Shown here piece by piece: positions 1-5,971 of a DNA stretch of 15,546 nt. Location of the stretch: contig JAGLJX010000264.1 of assembly GCA_023142175.1 (NCBI GenBank), positions 1-15,546 of the forward strand, given 5' to 3'. A program made the translations under genes and the position numbers. Each line of letters starts with the position of its first letter. Position 1 is the stretch's first letter. The notes under the pieces are model-generated. The model was not told the origin of the DNA. It did no database searches and was given only the letters and a program-made list of their open reading frames with translations. This DNA is from Emcibacter sp. (GTDB taxonomy: Bacteria > Pseudomonadota > Alphaproteobacteria > Sphingomonadales > Emcibacteraceae).

Positions 1-721
1 CACCACCAAAAACCGCAAAGACCGTGAGGTCAATTCCAACACTAGAGACTGCAAAAAGAAAGGCCAAGGCGATAAGGACAATGCGGGCAACCTTGGACAA
101 CAGCACCCGCGCGGACGGATTAACCGCCGGAACCCTGCGCAGCCAGTTCTCCAGAAAGGCCGTTACAAACAGGGCCATCCAGACCAGCGCGAACATGGTC
201 AATATACCGGTCATCACGCCATACATACTGACCTCGCCCTGCCCCAAAGAAAAGGTCATGCCCTCCAGCACCTCAATCAATGGCGCGAGCCAGCCAACAA
301 TATTCAAGGCCGCCAATCCCCACGCCAAAGACCGGATCAGCCGGGCAATTTCCCGGCTTTTAATCAAACCTGTTGCCAGACGGATCACAATCCAGGCAAA
401 TATCAGGCTCATGGCAATATTCAGAGCATAGCTCGCCACCCCCTGCTGATCGGCCACGGCCTTGACCACAAGGATCAGGCTCACCCATACGATAAGGTCA
501 TAAAGCGGGGTCAGTTGCGGTTTCAGCCGTTGATAAAAATCAAACCTGTCCATGCCATGAGGAAACAGGAAACCCACTAACCGGGTCAGGCCCAGACTGA
601 ATATCCACAGAACAAGGATAATGCCCAGTTGCGCCAAAGTCTGATAGGACAACAACGTATCATCAAACCAGATGAGTAACGCAGTAATCCATTCCTGCCC
701 CTTTATTATCATGTCATTCAT
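1..721 (-). CDS. MscS-family mechanosensitive channel, N-terminal part (cut by the window edge)
   Basis: The reading frame is open from an ATG at 721 to the left edge, giving 240 residues with no stop, so the gene is truncated by the window. The protein is strongly hydrophobic, with about six candidate membrane helices (roughly residues 31-52, 72-90, 98-120, 132-152, 166-190, 208-228). It ends in VGIDLTVFAVFGG, which matches the entry to the pore helix of MscS-type channels, normally followed by a Gly/Ala-rich GxGxGFGLQ segment that would lie outside the window. From family knowledge, such proteins release solutes through the inner membrane under osmotic shock. The extra N-terminal helices suggest a larger MscS-like member rather than the three-helix E. 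coli MscS. It lies 45 bp downstream of tadA on the same strand and may be co-transcribed. ATG 712, three codons in, is an alternative start; neither has a strong Shine-Dalgarno. The family call is moderate because the beta domain is not visible. Confidence 0.7.
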   Translation of the reverse strand, partial: MNDMIIKGQEWITALLIWFDDTLLSYQTLAQLGIILVLWIFSLGLTRLVGFLFPHGMDRFDFYQRLKPQLTPLYDLIVWVSLILVVKAVADQQGVASYALNIAMSLIFAWIVIRLATGLIKSREIARLIRSLAWGLAALNIVGWLAPLIEVLEGMTFSLGQGEVSMYGVMTGILTMFALVWMALFVTAFLENWLRRVPAVNPSARVLLSKVARIVLIALAFLFAVSSVGIDLTVFAVFGG

Positions 722-766
722 AAGGATAGCTTACCTAAAAAAAATACTTTAGCCAACCGACAATTA

Positions 767-1222
767 TTACCGCCGCGATAGGAAGAAGTCTTTTAGTAAT
801 TTTGAGGCCGCGCTTGCCCCGATACCGCCGTATATTTCCGGCTTGTGGTGGCAGCTTTTGGCATTAAAAATCCGGGGGCCGTTTTCCACCCCGCCGCCCT
901 TTTCATCGTCAGCGGCAAAATACAGTCGCCTGATCCGGGCAAAGGAAATTGCCTGTGCGCACATGGGGCATGGCTCCAGCGTCACATAGAGGTCGCAATT
1001 CGCCAGCCGCTCATTCTCAAAATGTTGGCAGGCCGCCCTGATGGCCAGAATTTCCGCATGAGCCGAGGGGTCATGATCTTCTTTTACCCGGTTAGCGGCG
1101 CGGGCAATGACCCTGCCTGATTCCCCGTCCACAATGACCGCGCCCACGGGTACTTCGCCCCTTTCGGCGGCTTTTATGGCCTCTTCGAGAGCCATATCCA
1201 TATATTTATTGGCATATGTCAT
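767..1222 (-). CDS. tadA: tRNA-specific adenosine deaminase TadA
   Basis: This 151-residue cytosolic enzyme should convert A34 to inosine in the anticodon of tRNA-Arg(ACG). The zinc-dependent deaminase signature is complete: HAE at residues 55-57 (zinc His and catalytic Glu) and PCPMC at 84-88 (two zinc cysteines), after the EVPVGAVIVD strand at about 23-32. Length is normal for bacterial TadA. The ATG at 1222 has no clear Shine-Dalgarno; the internal Met-8 (MDMALEEA) fits family starts equally well, so the first seven residues are uncertain. The gene diverges from rluB across a gap of about 49 bp, which must hold both promoters, and is followed by the MscS-like gene. Free-standing cytosine deaminases share the fold, but the PCPMCAQAI and HAEILAIRAA context favours TadA. 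Confidence 0.95.
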   Translation of the reverse strand: MTYANKYMDMALEEAIKAAERGEVPVGAVIVDGESGRVIARAANRVKEDHDPSAHAEILAIRAACQHFENERLANCDLYVTLEPCPMCAQAISFARIRRLYFAADDEKGGGVENGPRIFNAKSCHHKPEIYGGIGASAASKLLKDFFLSRR

Positions 1223-1271
1223 AAATTCTTGTATTGCATCATATTTATGGCTTTACAACAGAATTGCACAT

Positions 1272-2258
1272 ATGACCGATGATATAGAAAATCCCCCAGA
1301 GGGAACTCAACCAGAGGGCACTCAAAAGGGTGAACGCATAGCCAAGATGCTGGCCCGTGCCGGTGTGGGCTCGCGCCGTGCTGTGGAACGCATGATAGCT
1401 GCTGGCATGGTTAAGCAGGGTGATCAGGTGATTACCACACCTGCGACCCTTATTACTTCCGTGGAAGGCATCACCGTGGATGGCATGGTGGTTAAGCCAC
1501 CAGAGCCGACAAAAATCTGGAAATATCATAAACCGGCGGGTCGCATGACCACCTATTATGATCCCGATGGCAGGCCAACCGTATTTGAAGCTATGCCGGA
1601 AAATATGCCGCGCGTTCTATCTGTGGGTCGGCTTGACCTCAATACCGAGGGCTTGCTTCTTCTGACCAATGACGGGGAACTGTCGCGCTGGTTAGAGCTG
1701 CCGTCAACGGGATGGGTCAGGACTTATAAAGTGCGCTGTCATGGTTATTTTGACCGTGAGAAAGTAGCTGAAATCCGCCGCGGCATCACCATCGAGGATG
1801 TAAAATACCGCGGCGTGAGAATTAACATCAATGAAAAGCGCGAGAAATCCAACATCTGGCTGACCATCTCCATCACAGAAGGTAAGAACCGGGAAGTGCG
1901 GAAACTTCTGGACTATATCGGTTTGCAGGTTACCAGACTGATCCGGCTGTCCTACGGCCCGTTCGAGCTGGGTGAAATGAACCGCGGCGGCATTGAGGAA
2001 GTGACCGTCAAAGATATGCTGGAGCACTGCGCCGAGTTCTTTAAGGATAAGAAGTTCACGGCAAGTGCGCCTAAAGCCGGGGAACCAAAATCGCGCTCAG
2101 CTAAATCCCGAAGTGGATGGGCCAAGGCCAAACCCAAAGCCAACCAACGCCGGATCAACAAAAAGAAAAAAGACCCCAAGCGCAGAGAAGAATACGAGAA
2201 GACTTCTGGCAAAAGGCCAATCAAGAAGGCTTCTGGCAAGAGACCAGTCAAGAAATGA
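1272..2258 (+). CDS. rluB: 23S rRNA pseudouridine synthase, RluB type
   Basis: The 328-residue product has an N-terminal S4 RNA-binding domain (about residues 21-65, starting ERIAKMLARAGVGSRR). It is followed by an RsuA/RluB/RluE/RluF-type pseudouridine synthase domain with the motif GRLDLNTEG at 119-127, where D122 is the catalytic aspartate, and the family segment EGKNREVRKLL at 203-213. It probably modifies U2605 of 23S rRNA as RluB does. After about residue 255 comes a Lys/Arg-rich low-complexity tail ending in a tandem KxSGKRPxKK repeat, probably disordered and RNA-binding. I start at ATG 1272, before the first family-like residues; the frame is open upstream to 1107, but that stretch is antisense to tadA. 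The stop TGA overlaps the rsmD ATG as ATGA, so the two are almost certainly co-translated. Assignment as RluB rather than RluE/F rests on the S4 domain and basic tail. Confidence 0.88.
   Translation: MTDDIENPPEGTQPEGTQKGERIAKMLARAGVGSRRAVERMIAAGMVKQGDQVITTPATLITSVEGITVDGMVVKPPEPTKIWKYHKPAGRMTTYYDPDGRPTVFEAMPENMPRVLSVGRLDLNTEGLLLLTNDGELSRWLELPSTGWVRTYKVRCHGYFDREKVAEIRRGITIEDVKYRGVRININEKREKSNIWLTISITEGKNREVRKLLDYIGLQVTRLIRLSYGPFELGEMNRGGIEEVTVKDMLEHCAEFFKDKKFTASAPKAGEPKSRSAKSRSGWAKAKPKANQRRINKKKKDPKRREEYEKTSGKRPIKKASGKRPVKK
2202..2255 (+). repeat. Two 27-bp direct repeats at the end of rluB
   Basis: Units 2202-2228 and 2229-2255 are near-identical in-frame 27-mers, each encoding [TA]SGKRP[IV]KK at the end of RluB. 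The second unit ends on the A of the rsmD start codon. They extend the basic tail by nine residues and look like a local slippage or unequal-crossover duplication. Confidence 0.8.
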
Positions 2259-2797
2259 GAATCGTCGGCGGCGAATATGGCGGGCGGAAATTATACTCAC
2301 CATCGGGCAATAGCATCCGGCCCACCAGTGACCGTATGCGGGAAACCATCTTTAACATCCTCAGTCATGCCTCAGGCGGTATTCAGGGCGCCAATATATT
2401 GGATGTCTTTGCCGGAACCGGCGCCATGGGGCTGGAGGCTCTCTCGCGCGGAGCCGCCCACGTCACATTCTTTGACAAGGATCGCACAGCACTTCAGCTG
2501 GTGAAAAAAAATATTACTTCACTGGCAGTGGAGAGTAAATCCACCGTGAAATATGTAACCGCTCCCGCCTTCCCCCCGGCCCGCGCGCCCTATGATTTTA
2601 TATTTCTCGACCCACCATACGACCTTGATATTATCGGTGAAGTGCTAAACGCACTCCTCAACAATAATTATATGGCAGATGGCTGCTTGATCATTGCCGA
2701 ATATGACCCCGGAAAAATGGTGTCATTTCCAGATTGTCTGAATGTCATAAAAGAAAAAACATATGGCGACGCCCGTTTTTCTTTCCTAAAAAAATAA
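2255..2797 (+). CDS. rsmD: 16S rRNA (guanine(966)-N2)-methyltransferase RsmD
   Basis: The 180-residue product starts MRIVGGEYGGRKL, the family's characteristic N-terminus, which fixes the start at 2255 even though the frame stays open back to 2117 inside rluB. The Rossmann SAM-binding motif is DVFAGTGAMGLEA at 50-62, and the catalytic motif IV is DPPY at 119-122. It should methylate N2 of G966 in 16S rRNA on the assembling small subunit. The start overlaps the rluB stop (ATGA), consistent with translational coupling of two rRNA-modification enzymes. After the stop there is a short A-run but no convincing GC-rich terminator; an AT-rich gap follows. Confidence 0.93.
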   Translation: MRIVGGEYGGRKLYSPSGNSIRPTSDRMRETIFNILSHASGGIQGANILDVFAGTGAMGLEALSRGAAHVTFFDKDRTALQLVKKNITSLAVESKSTVKYVTAPAFPPARAPYDFIFLDPPYDLDIIGEVLNALLNNNYMADGCLIIAEYDPGKMVSFPDCLNVIKEKTYGDARFSFLKK

Positions 2798-3150
2798 CCA
2801 CAACTTTAACGTTTAATTAAGAATTTTACATAAAAACTTCTTAATATGCTTGCTTCAGATATATACAACCTATGCGCGATTAATTAATTATTTACCCTGA
2901 TAGGCGTAAAGCTACCTTAATTTATAACATACTTATTTCTTATATTATTATAAGCATAAAGTGTTATTATTGCTAAGTAATTAATTGATTTTGTTATTAA
3001 AAATACCCTTAAAGCTTAAAATTATTTTTATAAAATGTAACTTTTACGCGAATAATAAAAAATTATTTGTTTCTTTAAGATATTATATGGTACTAATTAA
3101 TACTAAGGATATGCACCTATTGGAGGTGTTTTGTAATAGAGGCTTAAGAT
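2798..3150. other. AT-rich intergenic region of about 350 bp
   Basis: No convincing gene. A frame of about 60 codons (2985-3167, plus strand) encodes a low-complexity Ile/Lys/Leu-rich product typical of translated AT-rich spacer and overlaps the better-supported small gene at 3151. The region holds a TTAA-N7-TTAA box (2806-2820) and an imperfect-context inverted repeat TTAAGAA/TTCTTAA (2817-2823 and 2838-2844, 14-nt loop). Several further TTAA tetramers and tracts such as TAATTAATTA lie near 2880-2890 and 2979-2985. It is markedly richer in A and T than the genes on either side. It probably contains the promoter of the small gene at 3151, but I cannot place a -35/-10 pair with confidence. Confidence 0.6.
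2806..2820 (+). promoter_or_regulatory. Candidate CtrA binding box (TTAA-N7-TTAA)
   Basis: The bases read TTAA, seven spacer bases (CGTTTAA), TTAA: a perfect match to the core spacing of the alphaproteobacterial CtrA cell-cycle/motility regulator site. It sits 9 bp after the rsmD stop and about 330 bp before the small gene at 3151. In such an AT-rich stretch a chance match is quite possible, so this is a sequence match, not a demonstrated site. Confidence 0.35.
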
Positions 3151-3327
3151 ATGGTTGTACTAAATAGCACTATAACTTCAGAACATTATGTTTCAGAAAT
3201 TGAGTATGAGTATGCTGGCATGATTAACGCGCTTAACTATCTTTGCCAAGAAGCAGATGCGGCCACTTTAGAATATGTGGCAATGCATCTAAATATTGCC
3301 ATCGATGAATTGAAAGATCGCGGCTAG
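3151..3327 (+). CDS. Small protein of unknown function (58 residues)
   Basis: I do not recognise this gene. An ATG at 3151 opens 58 codons to a TAG at 3325-3327. A Shine-Dalgarno AGAGG (3138-3142) sits 8 nt upstream, and an in-frame TAA lies immediately before (3145-3147), so the start is well fixed. The product is acidic, with no signal peptide or membrane helix. The segment from about residue 15 to 56 looks alpha-helical, with hydrophobic residues spaced as in two amphipathic helices (EYAGMINALNYLCQEA, then TLEYVAMHLNIAIDELKD). Base composition rises to that of normal genes exactly within this frame, unlike the spacer before it. It is the only gene between rsmD and mutL, pointing at mutL with a 21-bp gap. 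It could be a small regulatory or adaptor protein; no function can be assigned from sequence. Confidence 0.65.
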   Translation: MVVLNSTITSEHYVSEIEYEYAGMINALNYLCQEADAATLEYVAMHLNIAIDELKDRG

Positions 3328-3348
3328 TCGATCATGTGAATATGATAT

Positions 3349-5160
3349 CTACCGGCGACCAAATAATTTTTCGATGTCGGATAGTTTCAGCTCCACATAA
3401 GTGGGGCGGCCATGATTACACTGGCCGGAATGGGGGGTTTGCTCCATTTCACGGATCAGAGAGTTCATTTCCTTGACGTTAAGCCGTCTGCCTGCGCGCA
3501 CACTGCCGTGACATGCCATTGTTGAACAGACATCTTCCAGCCTTTCTTTAAGAGAATGCGCCTGATCCAGTTCCATTAATTCATCGGCCAGGTCCCGGAC
3601 CAACCCCCTGATATCGGTATCCCCCAACAAGGCCGGGACTTCGCGCACTACGACCGCACCCTCCCCAAATCCTTCTAGGCATAGCCCCATTTCTTCTAAT
3701 TCCTGCGCCCGCTCCACAAGCCGGTCCACGGCATCTTGTTCCAACTCAACCACTTCGGGGATCAGCAACCCCTGTCGCGGCACGTTATTATCCAACAAAT
3801 GACCCTTCATACGCTCGTAAACCAGCCGCTCATGGGCCGCATGTTGATCGACGATGACGATGCCATCTTTTGTCTGGGATATAATATAGGTTTCGTGAAG
3901 CTGCCCCCGCGCCGCACCCAGAGGATATTCTATTGTCTCGTCCGAAATCTCTGCCTCATTTTCCACCCGCCCAACAGGTGGCGTAAACCCTTCGGCAAGT
4001 GGTTTTTGAAAATCAAGCACTCTGTCCCCAAATCCGGTGCCATAATTCGAAGGTGCCGTGGGGTAAGATGTTCTTCCTGAATATTGGGGAAGTGAGGGCG
4101 CATCGCTGCCCGGCTGAAACGCCCCTAATGCTGAGCCAGCCACGGTTGTTGCCGCGCGATGTCCGGCCCCAGCCAGAGCCCGTCTCAGTGAACCTACGAT
4201 TAGCCCGCGCACATGCCCGCTGTCCTGAAAGCGCACTTCTGCCTTGGCCGGATGGACATTAACATCCACCATATATGTGGGAACCTCAAGAAACAGCGCC
4301 AGCACCGGATGTCGGGAACGGGCAAGGAAATCCATATAGGCACCGCGTACCGCACCGTTAAGCAACTTGTCCTTAACCGGACGGCCATTAACAAACAAAA
4401 ACTGATGCTGGGCATTACCCCTATTATAGGTCGGCAGACCAGCATAGCCGCTGAGCCGTATATTTTCACGGCTTTCGTCAATGACAAGGGCATTATCGCC
4501 AAAGTCACTACCCAGAATAGCTGTAAGCCGCAGAAGCCGCCTGTCTAGCAATTCCCGCTGCACGGCGGAAACACGGAATGCCCGCCGCTCCCCATCCATC
4601 AGGGAAAATCCAACATCAGGATAGGCCATAGCAAGCCGCTTTATCACATCAAGAGCATAATTAAATTCTGTGCGTTCTGCTTTGAGGAATTTTAGCCGGG
4701 CGGGGGTGGCATAGAATAAATCCCGTACCTCAACTATTGTTCCCTGCCCACGACCTGCAGGCTGAAGATCGCGTTTTTGCCCCCCGTCAATTTCAATCTT
4801 CCACGCTTCGTCGCTACCAGATGCCCGACTGATCATGGAAAAACGGCTGACCGATGCGATCGAAGGCAGAGCTTCGCCGCGAAAGCCCATGGTTCTTATG
4901 TCTGTCAGATCATCTTCACGCAATTTGGAAGTGGCGTGGCGCTCCACGGCCAGTTCAAGCTCAGGCCCGGTCATACCATGACCATCATCACTGACCGAAA
5001 TTAGTTCCCGTCCACCGGCAATCATCACTACCTGTATATTATGTGCGCCCGCGTCGATGGCATTTTCCACCAGCTCTTTCACCGCACTGGCCGGGCGCTC
5101 GATAACCTCGCCCGCAGCAATCTGATTGATGGTATTTTCCGAAAGAACGCGAATTTTCAA
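3349..5160 (-). CDS. mutL: DNA mismatch repair protein MutL with endonuclease motif
   Basis: This 603-residue protein links mismatch recognition by MutS to strand removal. The N-terminal GHKL ATPase shows E29 and N33 in [17 protein letters not shown] at 58-63, RHATSKL at 74-80 and GFRGEAL at 92-98. A variable, Ser/Pro/Gly-rich linker spans about 330-415. The C-terminal dimerisation domain carries [12 protein letters not shown] at 438-449, an exact DQHA-x2-E-x4-E metal-dependent nicking motif, plus ACHGSVRAG (549-557), GQCNHGRP (579-586) and the terminal FGRR. This fits the MutH-independent repair system usual outside Enterobacteria and their relatives. The start is a TTG at 5160: the conserved N-terminus begins there and GGGAG lies 6 nt upstream. 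It is the last gene of the ribF-ileS-lspA series, 48 bp after the lipoprotein gene; no strong terminator follows. Confidence 0.96.
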   Translation of the reverse strand: MKIRVLSENTINQIAAGEVIERPASAVKELVENAIDAGAHNIQVVMIAGGRELISVSDDGHGMTGPELELAVERHATSKLREDDLTDIRTMGFRGEALPSIASVSRFSMISRASGSDEAWKIEIDGGQKRDLQPAGRGQGTIVEVRDLFYATPARLKFLKAERTEFNYALDVIKRLAMAYPDVGFSLMDGERRAFRVSAVQRELLDRRLLRLTAILGSDFGDNALVIDESRENIRLSGYAGLPTYNRGNAQHQFLFVNGRPVKDKLLNGAVRGAYMDFLARSRHPVLALFLEVPTYMVDVNVHPAKAEVRFQDSGHVRGLIVGSLRRALAGAGHRAATTVAGSALGAFQPGSDAPSLPQYSGRTSYPTAPSNYGTGFGDRVLDFQKPLAEGFTPPVGRVENEAEISDETIEYPLGAARGQLHETYIISQTKDGIVIVDQHAAHERLVYERMKGHLLDNNVPRQGLLIPEVVELEQDAVDRLVERAQELEEMGLCLEGFGEGAVVVREVPALLGDTDIRGLVRDLADELMELDQAHSLKERLEDVCSTMACHGSVRAGRRLNVKEMNSLIREMEQTPHSGQCNHGRPTYVELKLSDIEKLFGRR

Positions 5161-5166
5161 AGCAAA

Positions 5167-5171
5167 CTCCC
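5167..5171 (-). promoter_or_regulatory. Ribosome binding site fixing the TTG start of mutL
   Basis: GGGAG on the minus strand lies 6 nt before TTG 5160, where the conserved MutL N-terminus ([20 protein letters not shown]) begins. No in-frame ATG is better placed. Confidence 0.6.
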
Positions 5172-5208
5172 GATTGATACAAAAGTCCCAAGCGCGGCGA
5201 AATACGGC

Positions 5209-5436
5209 CTATTTCTGGTAATCACCAAATAGTGCTTTTTGGGCAATTTCCTGTGGGGCAAAGGCCCCCGTCACATCGCTATCGGCCCCTGGCGGACGCA
5301 AGTGATAATCAGGCGGCAGCACAAGTGGCGGATTTTTCAAAACGCTAAATTCATCCGGACCATCCAATTTTGAGCAGGCCGGAACCATGGTGACAATAGC
5401 TAAAATCATGCCCGTTAATATCAATTTATTCTGCAC
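5209..5436 (-). CDS. Small BamF-like (DUF3035) lipoprotein
   Basis: The 75-residue product has a lipoprotein signal: Asn/Lys near the N-terminus, a hydrophobic stretch at about 5-19, then the lipobox VPAC with C21 as the predicted lipidated cysteine. The mature part contains PDEFSVLKNPPLVLPPDY, the hallmark of the alphaproteobacterial DUF3035 family, which includes BamF, a lipoprotein associated with the outer-membrane beta-barrel assembly complex in Caulobacter. The protein is very short, keeping the P-rich core and little else. The start is GTG at 5436, supported by AAGGAA 6 nt upstream; Met-10 would cut into the hydrophobic stretch. It lies 31 bp after lspA, whose product would process its signal peptide, and 48 bp before mutL. 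Family membership is fairly sure; an actual Bam role here is inference. Confidence 0.8.
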   Translation of the reverse strand: MQNKLILTGMILAIVTMVPACSKLDGPDEFSVLKNPPLVLPPDYHLRPPGADSDVTGAFAPQEIAQKALFGDYQK

Positions 5437-5442
5437 TCAATT

Positions 5443-5448
5443 TTCCTT
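5443..5448 (-). promoter_or_regulatory. Ribosome binding site fixing the GTG start of the lipoprotein gene
   Basis: AAGGAA on the minus strand, 6 nt before GTG 5436. It makes the GTG, rather than the later ATG (codon 10), the likely start and keeps a complete signal peptide. Confidence 0.55.
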
Positions 5449-5467
5449 TTTTTACTTCCAACCAGAA

Positions 5468-5968
5468 TTATGTCTGGCTCTGCGAAGGGCTCTCGGGCTT
5501 AGGCCCAAAGAAGCTATCCCAAATCAACAATGCCGCTCCAACTGTTATACAGCTATCTGCCACATTAAATACAGCAAAAGACCAGTCACCCACATAAAAT
5601 TGCAGGAAGTCGGCAACATAACCAAAAGTAATACGGTCATATATATTACCCACGGCACCCCCAATGACCAAACCAATGGCTATGCCTAAGAGTCTAGTTT
5701 GCACAGATTTGAGCCAAATGCCAAGACCAAAAACGATCAAACTGGTCACAATAACCAAGGCCCACCTGCCCACATCACCATCCGCACTTAACATGCCGAA
5801 ACTGACACCCCTATTTTCCACCCATTGTAAGTTAAAAAGCGGCATAATTTGGACCATCTGAATTTTTGGCAGCTCTAGCACATCCATGATCCACCATTTG
5901 CTAATCCGGTCCACCACCAAGGCAGATAAAGCAATGACGAGGCCCAGATGAAGCGGTCGGCGTATCAT
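5468..5968 (-). CDS. lspA: Lipoprotein signal peptidase (signal peptidase II)
   Basis: This 166-residue inner-membrane aspartyl protease cleaves prolipoprotein signal peptides after lipidation of the +1 cysteine. Four hydrophobic segments are visible (about 6-28, 68-87, 92-108, 131-151). Conserved boxes are DRISKWW (20-26), ENRGVSFGML (51-60), GNIYDR (107-112) and FNVADS (134-139). The catalytic pair is expected at D120 (VADF) and D138 (NVADS). Length is typical. It starts 3 bp after the ileS stop with AGGG a few bases upstream, so it is co-transcribed with ileS, a very common bacterial pairing. The next gene encodes one of its likely substrates. Confidence 0.95.
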   Translation of the reverse strand: MIRRPLHLGLVIALSALVVDRISKWWIMDVLELPKIQMVQIMPLFNLQWVENRGVSFGMLSADGDVGRWALVIVTSLIVFGLGIWLKSVQTRLLGIAIGLVIGGAVGNIYDRITFGYVADFLQFYVGDWSFAVFNVADSCITVGAALLIWDSFFGPKPESPSQSQT

Positions 5969-5971
5969 GGC

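Noticed and set aside
24..431. Open frame of about 135 codons on the plus strand at the left edge
   Set aside because: It is antisense to the MscS-like gene, whose minus-strand frame gives clear membrane helices and the VGID motif.
1107..1271. Possible 55-residue N-terminal extension of RluB
   Set aside because: It overlaps tadA on the other strand and has no RluB-like sequence; the S4 domain begins shortly after ATG 1272.
2117..2254. Possible 46-residue N-terminal extension of RsmD
   Set aside because: It is rluB's basic tail read in another frame; the conserved RsmD N-terminus begins at 2255.
2985..3167. Open frame of about 60 codons in the AT-rich gap
   Set aside because: Low-complexity Ile/Lys/Leu-rich translation, no good ribosome binding site, and overlap with the better-supported small gene at 3151.
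3310..3346. Possible terminator between the small gene and mutL
   Set aside because: The only pairings (GATCG/CGATC and ATCAT/ATGAT) are 5 bp long, AT-containing and lack a T-run.
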